A DNA stretch of 64,000 bases from Deltaproteobacteria bacterium (lineage in GTDB: Bacteria > UBA10199 > GCA-002796325 > JACPFF01): positions 124,001 through 188,000 of the forward strand of contig JACQUX010000024.1 of the NCBI GenBank assembly GCA_016210045.1. Reading direction: 5' to 3'. The notes under the pieces are model-generated. The model did no database searches. It was not told the DNA's origin and was given only the letters and a program-made list of their open reading frames with translations. The position numbers and the translations under genes are program-made. Below are positions 34,282-42,666 of this stretch, piece after piece (positions within the stretch are counted from its first letter, which is position 1; each line of letters begins with the position of its first letter).

Positions 34282-34958
34282 TGTGGCGTGCCCTCGCCGA
34301 CTGGTTCGATGACCGCCTCGCCTCGCGCGAGATCAAACGCGCGCTGTTCGATCGCAAAATTCCGAAAGGCGTCGGGTGGCTCTACACATTAGGCAGCGCT
34401 GCCGCGTTTCTCTTCTCGCTCCAGTTCCTAACCGGCGTCTTGCTCGCGCTGAATTACGCTGCAACGCCCGAATACGCATATCTCTCCGTCCAATACGTGA
34501 CCGAAAAAGTCCCGATGGGCCACTTTATCCGCGGCCTCCATATGTGGGGCGCGTCCGCGATGGTGATCATCGTCACCCTGCACATGCTGCGCGTCTATTT
34601 CATGGGCGCGTACAAATATCCGCGCGAAACCACCTGGGTGGTCGGCGTCGTGTTGTGGCTGTTGGTGCTCGGCTTCGGGTTCACCGGGTATTTATTGCCG
34701 TGGGATCAGAAAGGCTATTGGGCCACGGTGGTCGGCGCAAAAATCGCGGAACAAGCGCCGTTCCTCGGTACGGCGATTGCGCGGCTGCTGCGCGGTGGCG
34801 AACAAATTGGCGCCGTCACACTGACCCGCTTCTACGCAATTCACGTGCTGATTTTGCCAGCCCTCCTCGCGATCGGCACGCTGGTCCATCTTGTCATGGT
34901 GATCCGCCAAGGGATCTCGGCCCCACCGGAGCGAAAACAGCAGGCCCGCCATGAGTGA
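34281..34958 (+). CDS. Cytochrome b (b6-type N-terminal half)
   Basis: 225 residues, the length of cytochrome b6, with four helices. Heme-ligand His pairs lie in RGLHMWGASAM and VTLHMLRVYF, and in FYAIHVLILP and GTLVHLVMV. GYLLPWDQKGYW is the classic b6 motif. Being split from subunit IV, the complex is of b6f or b6c type. Start at 34281 overlaps the Rieske stop. Confidence 0.93.
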   Translation: MWRALADWFDDRLASREIKRALFDRKIPKGVGWLYTLGSAAAFLFSLQFLTGVLLALNYAATPEYAYLSVQYVTEKVPMGHFIRGLHMWGASAMVIIVTLHMLRVYFMGAYKYPRETTWVVGVVLWLLVLGFGFTGYLLPWDQKGYWATVVGAKIAEQAPFLGTAIARLLRGGEQIGAVTLTRFYAIHVLILPALLAIGTLVHLVMVIRQGISAPPERKQQARHE

Positions 34959-35934
34959 CGAACGCGCCGCATGGAAAACTCGTGTCCGGGAACGTTACGA
35001 GCAACTGAAGAAACTCGGTCGCCCGTTTTTTCCGGACATCATCGCCAAAGACGCGATCGCGGCCACAGTGCTGTTTTGCGTGCTCATCGCACTGGCCCAC
35101 TTCGTCGGCGTGGAATTGGCGGGCGTCGCCGATCCGACCGACACCACGTACAATCCGCGCCCGGAATGGTATTTCCTCTTTCTCTTCCAAGCGCTGAAGT
35201 TTTTTCCGGGCGCATGGGAACCGGTCGCGGCGATCATCCTGCCGACACTCTGTCTCGTTTTTCTCTTCTGTCTCCCGTGGATCGATCGCGGCCCGAACCG
35301 CCACCCGTTCGACCGCCCCATCCTGACACTGCTCGGAATCGGCGCCGTTGCCGGTTTCGTCACGCTGACCGTGCTCGGCATGAGTTCGCCGCTGCTGAAT
35401 CCCGTCGTTCAACAAGATCCGACAATTGCGGCCGGCAAACAATTGTACGATGCGCTGCGCTGCAATTACTGCCACAGCATTAACGGACGCGGCGGGCTGC
35501 TGGCGCCCGACCTCAGCACCGTCGGCGCACGCCGCGACGGCGTATGGCTCGCCCAACATTTCACCGATCCGCAACAGGCCACGCCCGGTTCGCTGATGCC
35601 GCGCATGCACCTACTCCCCGAAGAAGTGGCCACGCTCGCGGCCTACATGCAATCGCTCGGCGGCGAGGGGCCATTCTCGGCGCAAGCCCCGGCCCGCTTC
35701 GCGGAACACTGCGGCAGCTGCCACCGCCTCGACGGCCAAGGCGGCGATCTAGGCCCCGACCTGAGCACGGTCCACACCTATCGCGATAAGGCGTATCTCC
35801 TCCAGTATCTCAGCGACCCCACGGCGCTCAACAAATCCGCCACCATGCCGGGATTCCGCGACACCTTGAGCGCTGCAGAACTCGAAGACTTGGCCCGCTA
35901 TCTCCTCTCCACGCAACGCCAAGTCGCCCAGTAA
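34951..35934 (+). CDS. Subunit IV of cytochrome b complex fused to a diheme cytochrome c
   Basis: 327 residues. The subunit IV part (about 1-145) has three helices and the quinol-site motif PEWYFLFLFQ. It is followed by two class I cytochrome c domains with CNYCH (near 170) and CGSCH (near 253). Fusion of subunit IV to a cytochrome c replaces the separate cytochrome c1 or f and is known in several anaerobic and Gram-positive-like b6c complexes; a diheme tail is less common. Confidence 0.9.
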   Translation: MSDERAAWKTRVRERYEQLKKLGRPFFPDIIAKDAIAATVLFCVLIALAHFVGVELAGVADPTDTTYNPRPEWYFLFLFQALKFFPGAWEPVAAIILPTLCLVFLFCLPWIDRGPNRHPFDRPILTLLGIGAVAGFVTLTVLGMSSPLLNPVVQQDPTIAAGKQLYDALRCNYCHSINGRGGLLAPDLSTVGARRDGVWLAQHFTDPQQATPGSLMPRMHLLPEEVATLAAYMQSLGGEGPFSAQAPARFAEHCGSCHRLDGQGGDLGPDLSTVHTYRDKAYLLQYLSDPTALNKSATMPGFRDTLSAAELEDLARYLLSTQRQVAQ

Positions 35935-36006
35935 CTGTATACATTTTGTAAACACTTTTTACCGGCTCCGCTTGTGGTCCCCGATCCAGCGTGCGATCAT
36001 ATCGCT

Positions 36007-36885
36007 ATGAACGACGCACTCAGCAGCCAGGCGCCCGAGATTACGGCCTATACCGATTACATCCGTTATCTGGCCGATCTTGTAGCTTATAAGAAGCAGC
36101 ACAGCGGTTTCTCGCTCCGCGTCTTCTGCCGCAAATCGGGTTTCCGTTCCCCGAATTATCTGAAGTGGGTGCTCGACGGCGTACGACCGATCGCACTCAA
36201 GAGTGTCCACAAATTCGCGGCGGGATTATCGCTCGACGCCCGTGAGACCGAATACTTCGCACTGTTGGTCCAATTTCGGGAGGCGCGCGATCCGGCGGCG
36301 CAGCGTCATGCGTATGAGCAGATGCTCCCGGCACAGCGGCGCCGTGCCGGGACACAGACGGCGGACGCGTATCAATACTTAAGTCGCTGGTATTTAGTGG
36401 CCTTGCGCGAGCTGGTCGCTGCGCCGGACTTCCGCGACGACCCCGCGTGGATCCGCGACCGACTGGGCCGCGAGATCACGGGCGCCGAGATCAAGCAAGG
36501 CTTCGAGACGTTGGAACGACTGGGCCTGCTCCGCCGCACGGCGAACGGTCGCCGGCAACAGACTGCGGCCGATCTGCGGACCGCGCTCGAAGTGCACTCC
36601 GTGGCGGCGTTTAATTATCACACCGAGATGTTGGAACAAGCGGCACGCGTGTTGACCCAACGGCCGGCGGCGGAGCGCGATTACCAATCGCTCGTCGCGC
36701 TGGTCGACGGCGAAACCGTGGCACTGCTCAAGCAACAGTGTGCGGCGTTTCAACAATCGCTCGTCGCCCTACTGCAAGCCCGCGAACGCACGACCAAACA
36801 GGCGCGCGGACGCAAAGAACTGTACGCCTTTAACATCCAACTCTTTCCGTTGGGGAACCCCATGAAACCCAAGGAGGTCTTATGA
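36007..36885 (+). CDS. TIGR02147-family protein (putative transcriptional regulator)
   Basis: 292 residues, mostly helical. The N-terminus has YTDYIRYLADLVAYKK and FSLRVFCRKSGFRSPNYLKWVLDG, an HTH-like start, and the rest resembles the TIGR02147 family known from Bdellovibrio and Fibrobacter. I chose ATG 36007. It is followed at once by a lipoprotein gene with a 4-base overlap, a pairing typical of this family. Confidence 0.65.
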   Translation: MNDALSSQAPEITAYTDYIRYLADLVAYKKQHSGFSLRVFCRKSGFRSPNYLKWVLDGVRPIALKSVHKFAAGLSLDARETEYFALLVQFREARDPAAQRHAYEQMLPAQRRRAGTQTADAYQYLSRWYLVALRELVAAPDFRDDPAWIRDRLGREITGAEIKQGFETLERLGLLRRTANGRRQQTAADLRTALEVHSVAAFNYHTEMLEQAARVLTQRPAAERDYQSLVALVDGETVALLKQQCAAFQQSLVALLQARERTTKQARGRKELYAFNIQLFPLGNPMKPKEVL

Positions 36886-37973
36886 AACACGTTCGAGGCA
36901 CCGCACTCGGTCTTGCCTGCTTGCTGCTCGCGGGCTGCGGCGCGGCGACCAGCACCACAACGAGCAGCGACGATGACTCCGGCGTCACGACCGTCGGGAA
37001 TCCAAGCGGCAGTTCGACGGCATTTTATGATGCCGTGGTCCAAGTCATGCCGGTCTTCGACCGCGCGAACGCCACGCCTGCAGTCAGCAAGACCGTTCCG
37101 ACGAGTTGGAGTGTCGGCAATCCGCTGTACGAGGCATTTTACCTGCTGCAGGAGTTCAATCCCGATACCGACCAGGGCGTGATCGACACCTCGAACTTGT
37201 ACAAGACGATGTGGGAAGGTCGGAATTTCTTCTCTAACGCGAAGTCCGAGTGCACGAGCGTCACCGAACAAATCATCGCCTCTCCATTCGACTTCGGCAC
37301 GACGGCCCTGACGTACAACTGCGCGATGAACAACGAGGGCGCAGACGGCTATGACTTCGGCGGCGCGATCAAGGAATTGGACGCGACCGGAGCAATCGTG
37401 CCGATCACGGCGACCAGCCGCACCAGCTTCGCGGCCCCCGTACAGCACGGCGTCTTCGGCTTTGTCTGGGCCGACGATCACAACGAATACGGCGCATTCC
37501 AAGGCACGTATAGTGCCGTTACGGACGACCTCGCGCTCGATATCGCTGTGTGGGTCGACTACACCGGCGACAACGACTACTGCTATCGCAATGACATCGA
37601 CGGCAACGTGGCGACGCATCTCTTCACGTTCCGCGCCGTGAAGGGCAATCTCGTGGCGGGCACTTCGTCGGTCGCGATGGTCGGGAAGGGCTATTCGCAA
37701 GGAACCGATCAGTTCTTCCTGTTGAAGATCACGAGTAGCGGACTCGATGGCGCGCGTTATTACTGCATCGGCGCCGACGCCGGCGAAACGGAGTTGATGG
37801 CGATGGACGCTGCAGGGACTGCAACCGTCGACGCCAATTGCGCGGCCTTCCAAGCGGACGTGGATGCCTTGACGCTGTTTACCAGCGCGGACTTGGCGTG
37901 CAGCAGTGCGGCGTTCAATTCCGGCGGAACAGGAACGACCGCTGAAGGGACCGTCTTCCTCGATTTTGAATAA
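36882..37973 (+). CDS. Lipoprotein of unknown function paired with the TIGR02147 gene
   Basis: 363 residues with a lipobox LLAGC and a Ser/Thr/Asp-rich linker. The body has several Cys pairs (CTSV, YNCAM, YCYRN, YYCIG, NCAAF, LACSS) likely to form disulfides, and beta-rich sequence; no known domain seen. A strong AAGGAGG site precedes the ATG. It overlaps the upstream gene by 4 bases. Confidence 0.7.
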   Translation: MKHVRGTALGLACLLLAGCGAATSTTTSSDDDSGVTTVGNPSGSSTAFYDAVVQVMPVFDRANATPAVSKTVPTSWSVGNPLYEAFYLLQEFNPDTDQGVIDTSNLYKTMWEGRNFFSNAKSECTSVTEQIIASPFDFGTTALTYNCAMNNEGADGYDFGGAIKELDATGAIVPITATSRTSFAAPVQHGVFGFVWADDHNEYGAFQGTYSAVTDDLALDIAVWVDYTGDNDYCYRNDIDGNVATHLFTFRAVKGNLVAGTSSVAMVGKGYSQGTDQFFLLKITSSGLDGARYYCIGADAGETELMAMDAAGTATVDANCAAFQADVDALTLFTSADLACSSAAFNSGGTGTTAEGTVFLDFE

Positions 37974-37979
37974 CGGGTC

Positions 37980-39065
37980 CTAGAGGATACTCCGCGAAGG
38001 GGGCGGCGCCGCACCGGCGCGGCCCCCTTCACGCGTACGCCCGTCGTACTGCTCCCGCTGCCATTTGAACAGATAGTACAGATATCCAAACGCGGGACCG
38101 AGCAGCACGGCGCCTCCGCCTAAGACCCAGAGTACCGATTGGAGCACGTTGGCCGGCGCGGCGCTGTTGGCGATCGTCAGGTCGGGAACGATCAGCCACG
38201 GAAATTGACTGGCCGCCCACCCACCGACCATGCACACGGCCTGCGCCACTACGACCACCCGCGCTACTGCATAGCGCCGCTGCCACAACGCAACGAGCGC
38301 GCCGACGGCCACGCCGCCGGTCACGAACTGAAACCCGAGACTCCAACGCGCGTGCATTAACCCGTGATACAACTGCGGCGCCCCATCCGCCGCCAGATAT
38401 GCGGCCAGCCATGCGAACAGCCCCACATCAATCCCGACCACCACACCGATGCGCCGCAACACCTCGCGCAAAGCCGGCTCCGCAGTTTCGTGCAGCAGAT
38501 AGACGACCGCCAAATACATACAGAGGCCGACCAACAGCAGACCCACCGCCCACGGGAACGGTTGCCACCACGTGGTCACGTAGTCGGCCACAACGCCGCC
38601 CGTAACCGGATCGACGCGGATCCTCCCGGAGGTGACGGCGCCCAATGTCACGCCGAGCATCAGCGGCGTCATCAGACTGGCCACGGCAAAAATCACTTCC
38701 CAGCGCTGCCGGAATTCAGCGCGTGGCAAGCCATAGGCACGAAAGACAAACGCGGCCCCGCGCAACACGATCCCGATTAACACCAGCGTCAGCGGAATAT
38801 GCAGCGCCGTCGTCAGCGTGGCAAAGACCAACGGGAAACAGACGAAGAGCAAGACGACAACGACGATCAGCCAGACATGATGCGCCTCCCAAATCGGTCC
38901 GATCGCCTTCAACACTAATTCCCGCAGCGCCGCTGCGTGCGGACCACGCGCCACTAACCATACTGCGCCACCGCCGAAGTCGGCGCCGCCGGTCAGCAGA
39001 TAGACCGTCAACGCCACGACGATGATCAGCGCCACGACCACGGCGGCCGTGCCGGGATCAGCCAT
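37980..39065 (-). CDS. cydB: Cytochrome bd-type oxidase subunit II
   Basis: 361 residues, about nine helices. Typical CydB features are LTGGADFGGGAVWL near the N-terminus, GPIWEAHHVWLI and PNVL-like helices. I chose ATG 39063-39065 (MADPGTAAV), which overlaps cydA by 8 bases. It is the last gene of a long operon whose other members are multiheme cytochromes and a barrel. Confidence 0.92.
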   Translation of the reverse strand: MADPGTAAVVVALIIVVALTVYLLTGGADFGGGAVWLVARGPHAAALRELVLKAIGPIWEAHHVWLIVVVVLLFVCFPLVFATLTTALHIPLTLVLIGIVLRGAAFVFRAYGLPRAEFRQRWEVIFAVASLMTPLMLGVTLGAVTSGRIRVDPVTGGVVADYVTTWWQPFPWAVGLLLVGLCMYLAVVYLLHETAEPALREVLRRIGVVVGIDVGLFAWLAAYLAADGAPQLYHGLMHARWSLGFQFVTGGVAVGALVALWQRRYAVARVVVVAQAVCMVGGWAASQFPWLIVPDLTIANSAAPANVLQSVLWVLGGGAVLLGPAFGYLYYLFKWQREQYDGRTREGGRAGAAPPPSRSIL

Positions 39066-40398
39066 GTGCACCTCCCAGTCCGGCACCGTGCTGGGGCATG
39101 CCGTCCACCGTGCGAAAGACATGATACTGGAGCAAGCGCAACACGATCACGCCCAGCAGCGCATAGAGCACGAGGAAGAGGAGAAAAGAACTCCACAAGT
39201 GCGGCACCGGAGTCACCGCGTCCGCAGTGCGCATGATCCGGTAAATAATCCACGGTTGCCGCCCAACTTCGGTGACCGTCCATCCAGCTTCCAACGCGAC
39301 GAATCCGGCGACACCACATCCGATGACCAAACGAAGAAACCACGGCGCCCGCGGCCACGCCTTGCGCAGCCCACGATACGCCAGCCCGATCACGGCCGTG
39401 AGCACCAGGAGCGTGCCCATCGCGATCATTAACTGAAACGCCAGATGCACCACCACGACCGGCGGACGGTCCTCGGGCGGCAATTCGCGCAATCCTTGGA
39501 CCACAGCTTGTCGCTCCCCATAGGCCAACCAACTCAGCATCCCGGGTAGTTCGATCGCGCAACAGGTTGTTTCTCGCGCCGCATCCGGCCATCCGCCGAT
39601 CCGAAGCGGCGCACGGACGGTCGTGTCCCACTGCGCCTCCATCGCCGCCAATTTCATCGGTTGTCGCTCCGCCGTCTGCTTCGCCAACCAATCACCCGTC
39701 AGCGGCTGCAACAATCCACTCAACAACGCCACGCCCAACGCAATCCCGTATGCCCGCTGATGGAGCGGATGCAGCGGATGGCGCAGCAACATCCAGGCAT
39801 GAATCGCGGCCACGGCAAACCCAATCGTCACGAACGCCGCGACGACCATATGGAGGCTGTATAACAACCATCCCGGATTCCACATCGCCGCCCACGGATC
39901 GATGTCGACGAATTGTCCCGCTTCGACACGGAATCCGGCGGGCATGTTCATCCACGCATTCGCGCAAACCACAAAAATGCCGGAGAGCGTTCCGCTGCCG
40001 AGCACGGCCACGCCGCACAGCCAGTGGAGCCGCGGCCGCAACCGGTCCCATCCATACAGATAGATTCCGAGAAAAATGGCCTCGAGGAAAAAGGCGAACC
40101 CTTCCAACGAGAACGGCATGCCGATCACCGGTCCGGCATGACGCATGAAGTTCGGCCACAACAGCCCGAGCGCAAAAGAGAGCACGGTCCCGGACACCGC
40201 GCCGACTGCGAACAAGATCCCGGTGCCGCGCGCCCAGCGTTCCGCCAAGTCACGATAGACGCGATCGTTGGTGCGAATCCAGCGATGTTCTGCGATCGCC
40301 ATCAAGAGCGGCATCGCCATGCCCGCCACCGCAAAGAGGATATGGAACCCGAGCAAGCTCGCCATCTCGAGCCGCGCGATCAGCAGATGGTCCGGCAT
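39058..40398 (-). CDS. cydA: Cytochrome bd-type oxidase subunit I
   Basis: 446 residues, short Q-loop type. The heme b595 His is in LLGFHILF, conserved Glu residues in FSLEGFAFFLEAIFLG, the heme b558 His in YSLHMVVAAF and Met in FQLMIAMG, and GRQPW is present. The Arg normally found in the FR(I/V)M motif (E. coli Arg391, by my alignment) is Gln here. It begins directly after the stop of a diheme lipoprotein gene. Confidence 0.92.
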   Translation of the reverse strand: MPDHLLIARLEMASLLGFHILFAVAGMAMPLLMAIAEHRWIRTNDRVYRDLAERWARGTGILFAVGAVSGTVLSFALGLLWPNFMRHAGPVIGMPFSLEGFAFFLEAIFLGIYLYGWDRLRPRLHWLCGVAVLGSGTLSGIFVVCANAWMNMPAGFRVEAGQFVDIDPWAAMWNPGWLLYSLHMVVAAFVTIGFAVAAIHAWMLLRHPLHPLHQRAYGIALGVALLSGLLQPLTGDWLAKQTAERQPMKLAAMEAQWDTTVRAPLRIGGWPDAARETTCCAIELPGMLSWLAYGERQAVVQGLRELPPEDRPPVVVVHLAFQLMIAMGTLLVLTAVIGLAYRGLRKAWPRAPWFLRLVIGCGVAGFVALEAGWTVTEVGRQPWIIYRIMRTADAVTPVPHLWSSFLLFLVLYALLGVIVLRLLQYHVFRTVDGMPQHGAGLGGAHG

Positions 40399-40698
40399 TT
40401 ATGGTACTCCGTTCGTCCCGTGGCAGGTCGCGCAGCCGGCGAGGCCCTCATCCAATGTCTGTTCGTGAATGGCCTCCACATCAATGCTGAGGGTCGTGCG
40501 ATTGACCAAGTGAATATTTTCTAAATTATGACAGAGCGTACATTCCGCCACGCCCCATCCGACTTCGTGCTCGGCCTCCGTCAACACCAGTCCCGCTGGC
40601 GACGCAAGGAGATCGCCATAATTTTCGCCTTCATTGACCGCTGAGCCACCACAGGCGGCCGTCAGCAATACCCCACTCAAGATCCAGAACCGTTTCAT
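40399..40698 (-). CDS. Diheme c-type cytochrome lipoprotein
   Basis: 99 residues with lipobox TAAC and two CXXCH sites (CTLCH, CATCH). I chose ATG 40698 (MKRFWILSG). Only 7 bases separate it from the heptaheme gene and none from cydA, so it may carry electrons between a membrane quinol enzyme and the periplasmic cytochromes. Confidence 0.8.
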   Translation of the reverse strand: MKRFWILSGVLLTAACGGSAVNEGENYGDLLASPAGLVLTEAEHEVGWGVAECTLCHNLENIHLVNRTTLSIDVEAIHEQTLDEGLAGCATCHGTNGVP

Positions 40699-40705
40699 AA
40701 TGTGC

Positions 40706-41395
40706 TCACTTGGCCGACGTCTCCCGACCCGCATGGCATGCCTGACACATCGTTACCGTATGACACGCCTCGCAGCGCCGCGGATTCGCCCGCGCTTCGA
40801 TCGAATGGAAGAAACGGAAATTCCGCCGATGCGCCGTTTCCTGCACCGTGTCGCGTCGTTGATGACAATTCACACAAAACATCACGTTCGCGTGGCACTG
40901 CGCGCATTCCGCCCCGTTCGCTTTGGCAAAGACTTGGTGCTGCGCCAACCACGCCACGCGGTGGTTGCGCGGCTGCGCGCCACCCTCGCCGTGACAGAGC
41001 GTGCACGTATTCGGTCCCGGCATCGTCGCGTCCGGATTGTTGTGGCACGTGTGACACCCGATCCGATTTAAATACCGCAAATCCCCATACGAGCGCTCAT
41101 CCACATGACACGTCTCGCAACCGACACCCCCGGCCTCGAACAAACCATTGTGCATTTCATGGTCATACAAAGAAAACGGTACCGGTAATTCCGCCTTGGG
41201 TTTTTCGGTTTTTTTCTCATCCGCCGCGACCGCAACGATGGCGATCAGCAACAGCACCAGCGTCACGTAGATCCTCAGAGGCCACCCCCAGCCGCACAGC
41301 GGCGTTGAGGGGGGGACCCGATGGGCTTTGCCCATCGGGGGGGCGACGCAAGCCCCTGTAACGCCGAACGCGCGTACCCGTGATTCACTTCGCAT
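40706..41395 (-). CDS. Heptaheme c-type cytochrome
   Basis: Seven CXXCH sites (CETCH, CHTCH, CTLCH, CAQCH, CVNCH, CEACH, CQACH) follow a hydrophobic signal VTLVLLLIAIVAVAA. The first 43 residues of the long frame come from palindromic element Q2. A GTG at 41266, with AGG upstream and directly before the signal core, may be the real start, giving about 186 residues. It lies between a barrel gene and a diheme lipoprotein, so periplasmic electron transfer to the barrel conduit is likely. Confidence 0.78.
   Translation of the reverse strand: MRSESRVRAFGVTGACVAPPMGKAHRVPPSTPLCGWGWPLRIYVTLVLLLIAIVAVAADEKKTEKPKAELPVPFSLYDHEMHNGLFEAGGVGCETCHVDERSYGDLRYLNRIGCHTCHNNPDATMPGPNTCTLCHGEGGAQPRNHRVAWLAQHQVFAKANGAECAQCHANVMFCVNCHQRRDTVQETAHRRNFRFFHSIEARANPRRCEACHTVTMCQACHAGRETSAK
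41280..41359. repeat. Palindromic element Q2 in the 5' end of the heptaheme gene
   Basis: Reverse-strand copy of Q1 (28362-28440). The constant parts, including GCCGC-TGT-GCGGC, match Q1, while the first hairpin is GATGGGC-TTT-GCCCATC on this strand. The stem changes on both sides, so pairing is kept. Confidence 0.8.
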
Positions 41396-42644
41396 AGTGA
41401 TAACTCACTCGCAGCGACCCCCGCAGATCGCGATCGAACAGATTGTTTTTGTTATATTCGCCGCCGACCGCCACACGCCAGCCGTGCGGCAAGTCATACC
41501 CGGTCCAGAACACGGTCGAGAACGCCAGATCGCTCTCGTTGGTGATTTTTTGATAGCTGCTGTAATCGAGGCCCACTTCCGCCCACAGTGGCTTCGCGAT
41601 GCGTTCATGCGCCAACACGCGCACCCCATGCACACGGCCACCGTAGCTCTTGGAAAAATAATACGCCGGCTCAAGTTCAAGATGCGCGCGGTCCACGCGG
41701 ATCGGAATGCCGACTTCTAACAAATGCCCCGTGCGATGCGCGCCCGCGCCGACCGTGAGCCGCTGATAGGCATATTGCGTGCGCAACGTGACGACATCCG
41801 GCACCGCATCGAGCGTCGTCGCAATACGGCCGGTCCAGATCGGCCCGCTGGTAAACAGCGCCATGATGCTCGGCCGATCTGCAGCGCGGTTCACATTAAA
41901 GTAATTCCCTTCCAGATTCAGCGCCACGCGCCGCGTTGGCGACCAATCGAATCCCAACGTCCCCGCTTCGATCACTTTCCCCGCGATATCGTATTCGAAC
42001 AGCCCATACGCGAGCGGCGCGGTCTTGCCGCCGAATTGGTGCGACGCGCTCGCGCCGACCCGCACCGTGTCGTTCTGTTGCCAATCGGCGCCCTGCAGAT
42101 CGAATTTACGCCACTGCGCTTGCAAACTCGCCGCAGTCCGGTGCCAATCGTGCAGTCGCACCACCATGCCGGTCAACAAACCATCGTCCCGATTAAAATC
42201 GCCCCGCTCGATGGTCCGCGGCACACCGGCATAGACAGACAAATCCACACGCGACCACGGCAGGAGCGTCGTGCGCGCGCCATCGACCAGCTCCGTGGAA
42301 AATCCGGGATTCAAAAACTGTCGCCCGAGATCGAACTGCCACGCCTTCGCCGGCTCCAAATGCAACACGCCTTGATACAGATCGCCTTCGTTCACCGAAC
42401 GCTGCAGATCACGAAACACGCGCCCATCCGCCTGCACCCGTGCGTGCCACTTCCCCCAATCGGCCACGCCGGCGCCGAGATAGAGATTCGCAGGGAGTTC
42501 GCGTTGGATGCTCGTGTTGCGCCGCCACTGTCCGACCAGATCGGCGTCCGCGCGCCACGAGACCGCGCGCGCGCCCATCGGCAACAACGCCGCTAAGAGA
42601 CCACAGACGCAACCGAGACCAACACCGACGCCCTTCCGCTTCAT
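41385..42644 (-). CDS. Outer-membrane beta-barrel protein of a multiheme conduit
   Basis: 419 residues: a signal peptide ending near GARAVS and alternating strand-like sequence with many Trp, Tyr and Arg, ending in YHYAK. The C-terminus lacks the usual final Phe. I chose ATG 42644 (MKRKGVGVG). It lies directly after the giant multiheme cytochrome gene, the position of MtrB/OmbB-like barrels, but family membership was not tested. Confidence 0.7.
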   Translation of the reverse strand: MKRKGVGVGLGCVCGLLAALLPMGARAVSWRADADLVGQWRRNTSIQRELPANLYLGAGVADWGKWHARVQADGRVFRDLQRSVNEGDLYQGVLHLEPAKAWQFDLGRQFLNPGFSTELVDGARTTLLPWSRVDLSVYAGVPRTIERGDFNRDDGLLTGMVVRLHDWHRTAASLQAQWRKFDLQGADWQQNDTVRVGASASHQFGGKTAPLAYGLFEYDIAGKVIEAGTLGFDWSPTRRVALNLEGNYFNVNRAADRPSIMALFTSGPIWTGRIATTLDAVPDVVTLRTQYAYQRLTVGAGAHRTGHLLEVGIPIRVDRAHLELEPAYYFSKSYGGRVHGVRVLAHERIAKPLWAEVGLDYSSYQKITNESDLAFSTVFWTGYDLPHGWRVAVGGEYNKNNLFDRDLRGSLRVSYHYAK

Positions 42645-42666
42645 CACGGTCTCCAATATCGCCCCC

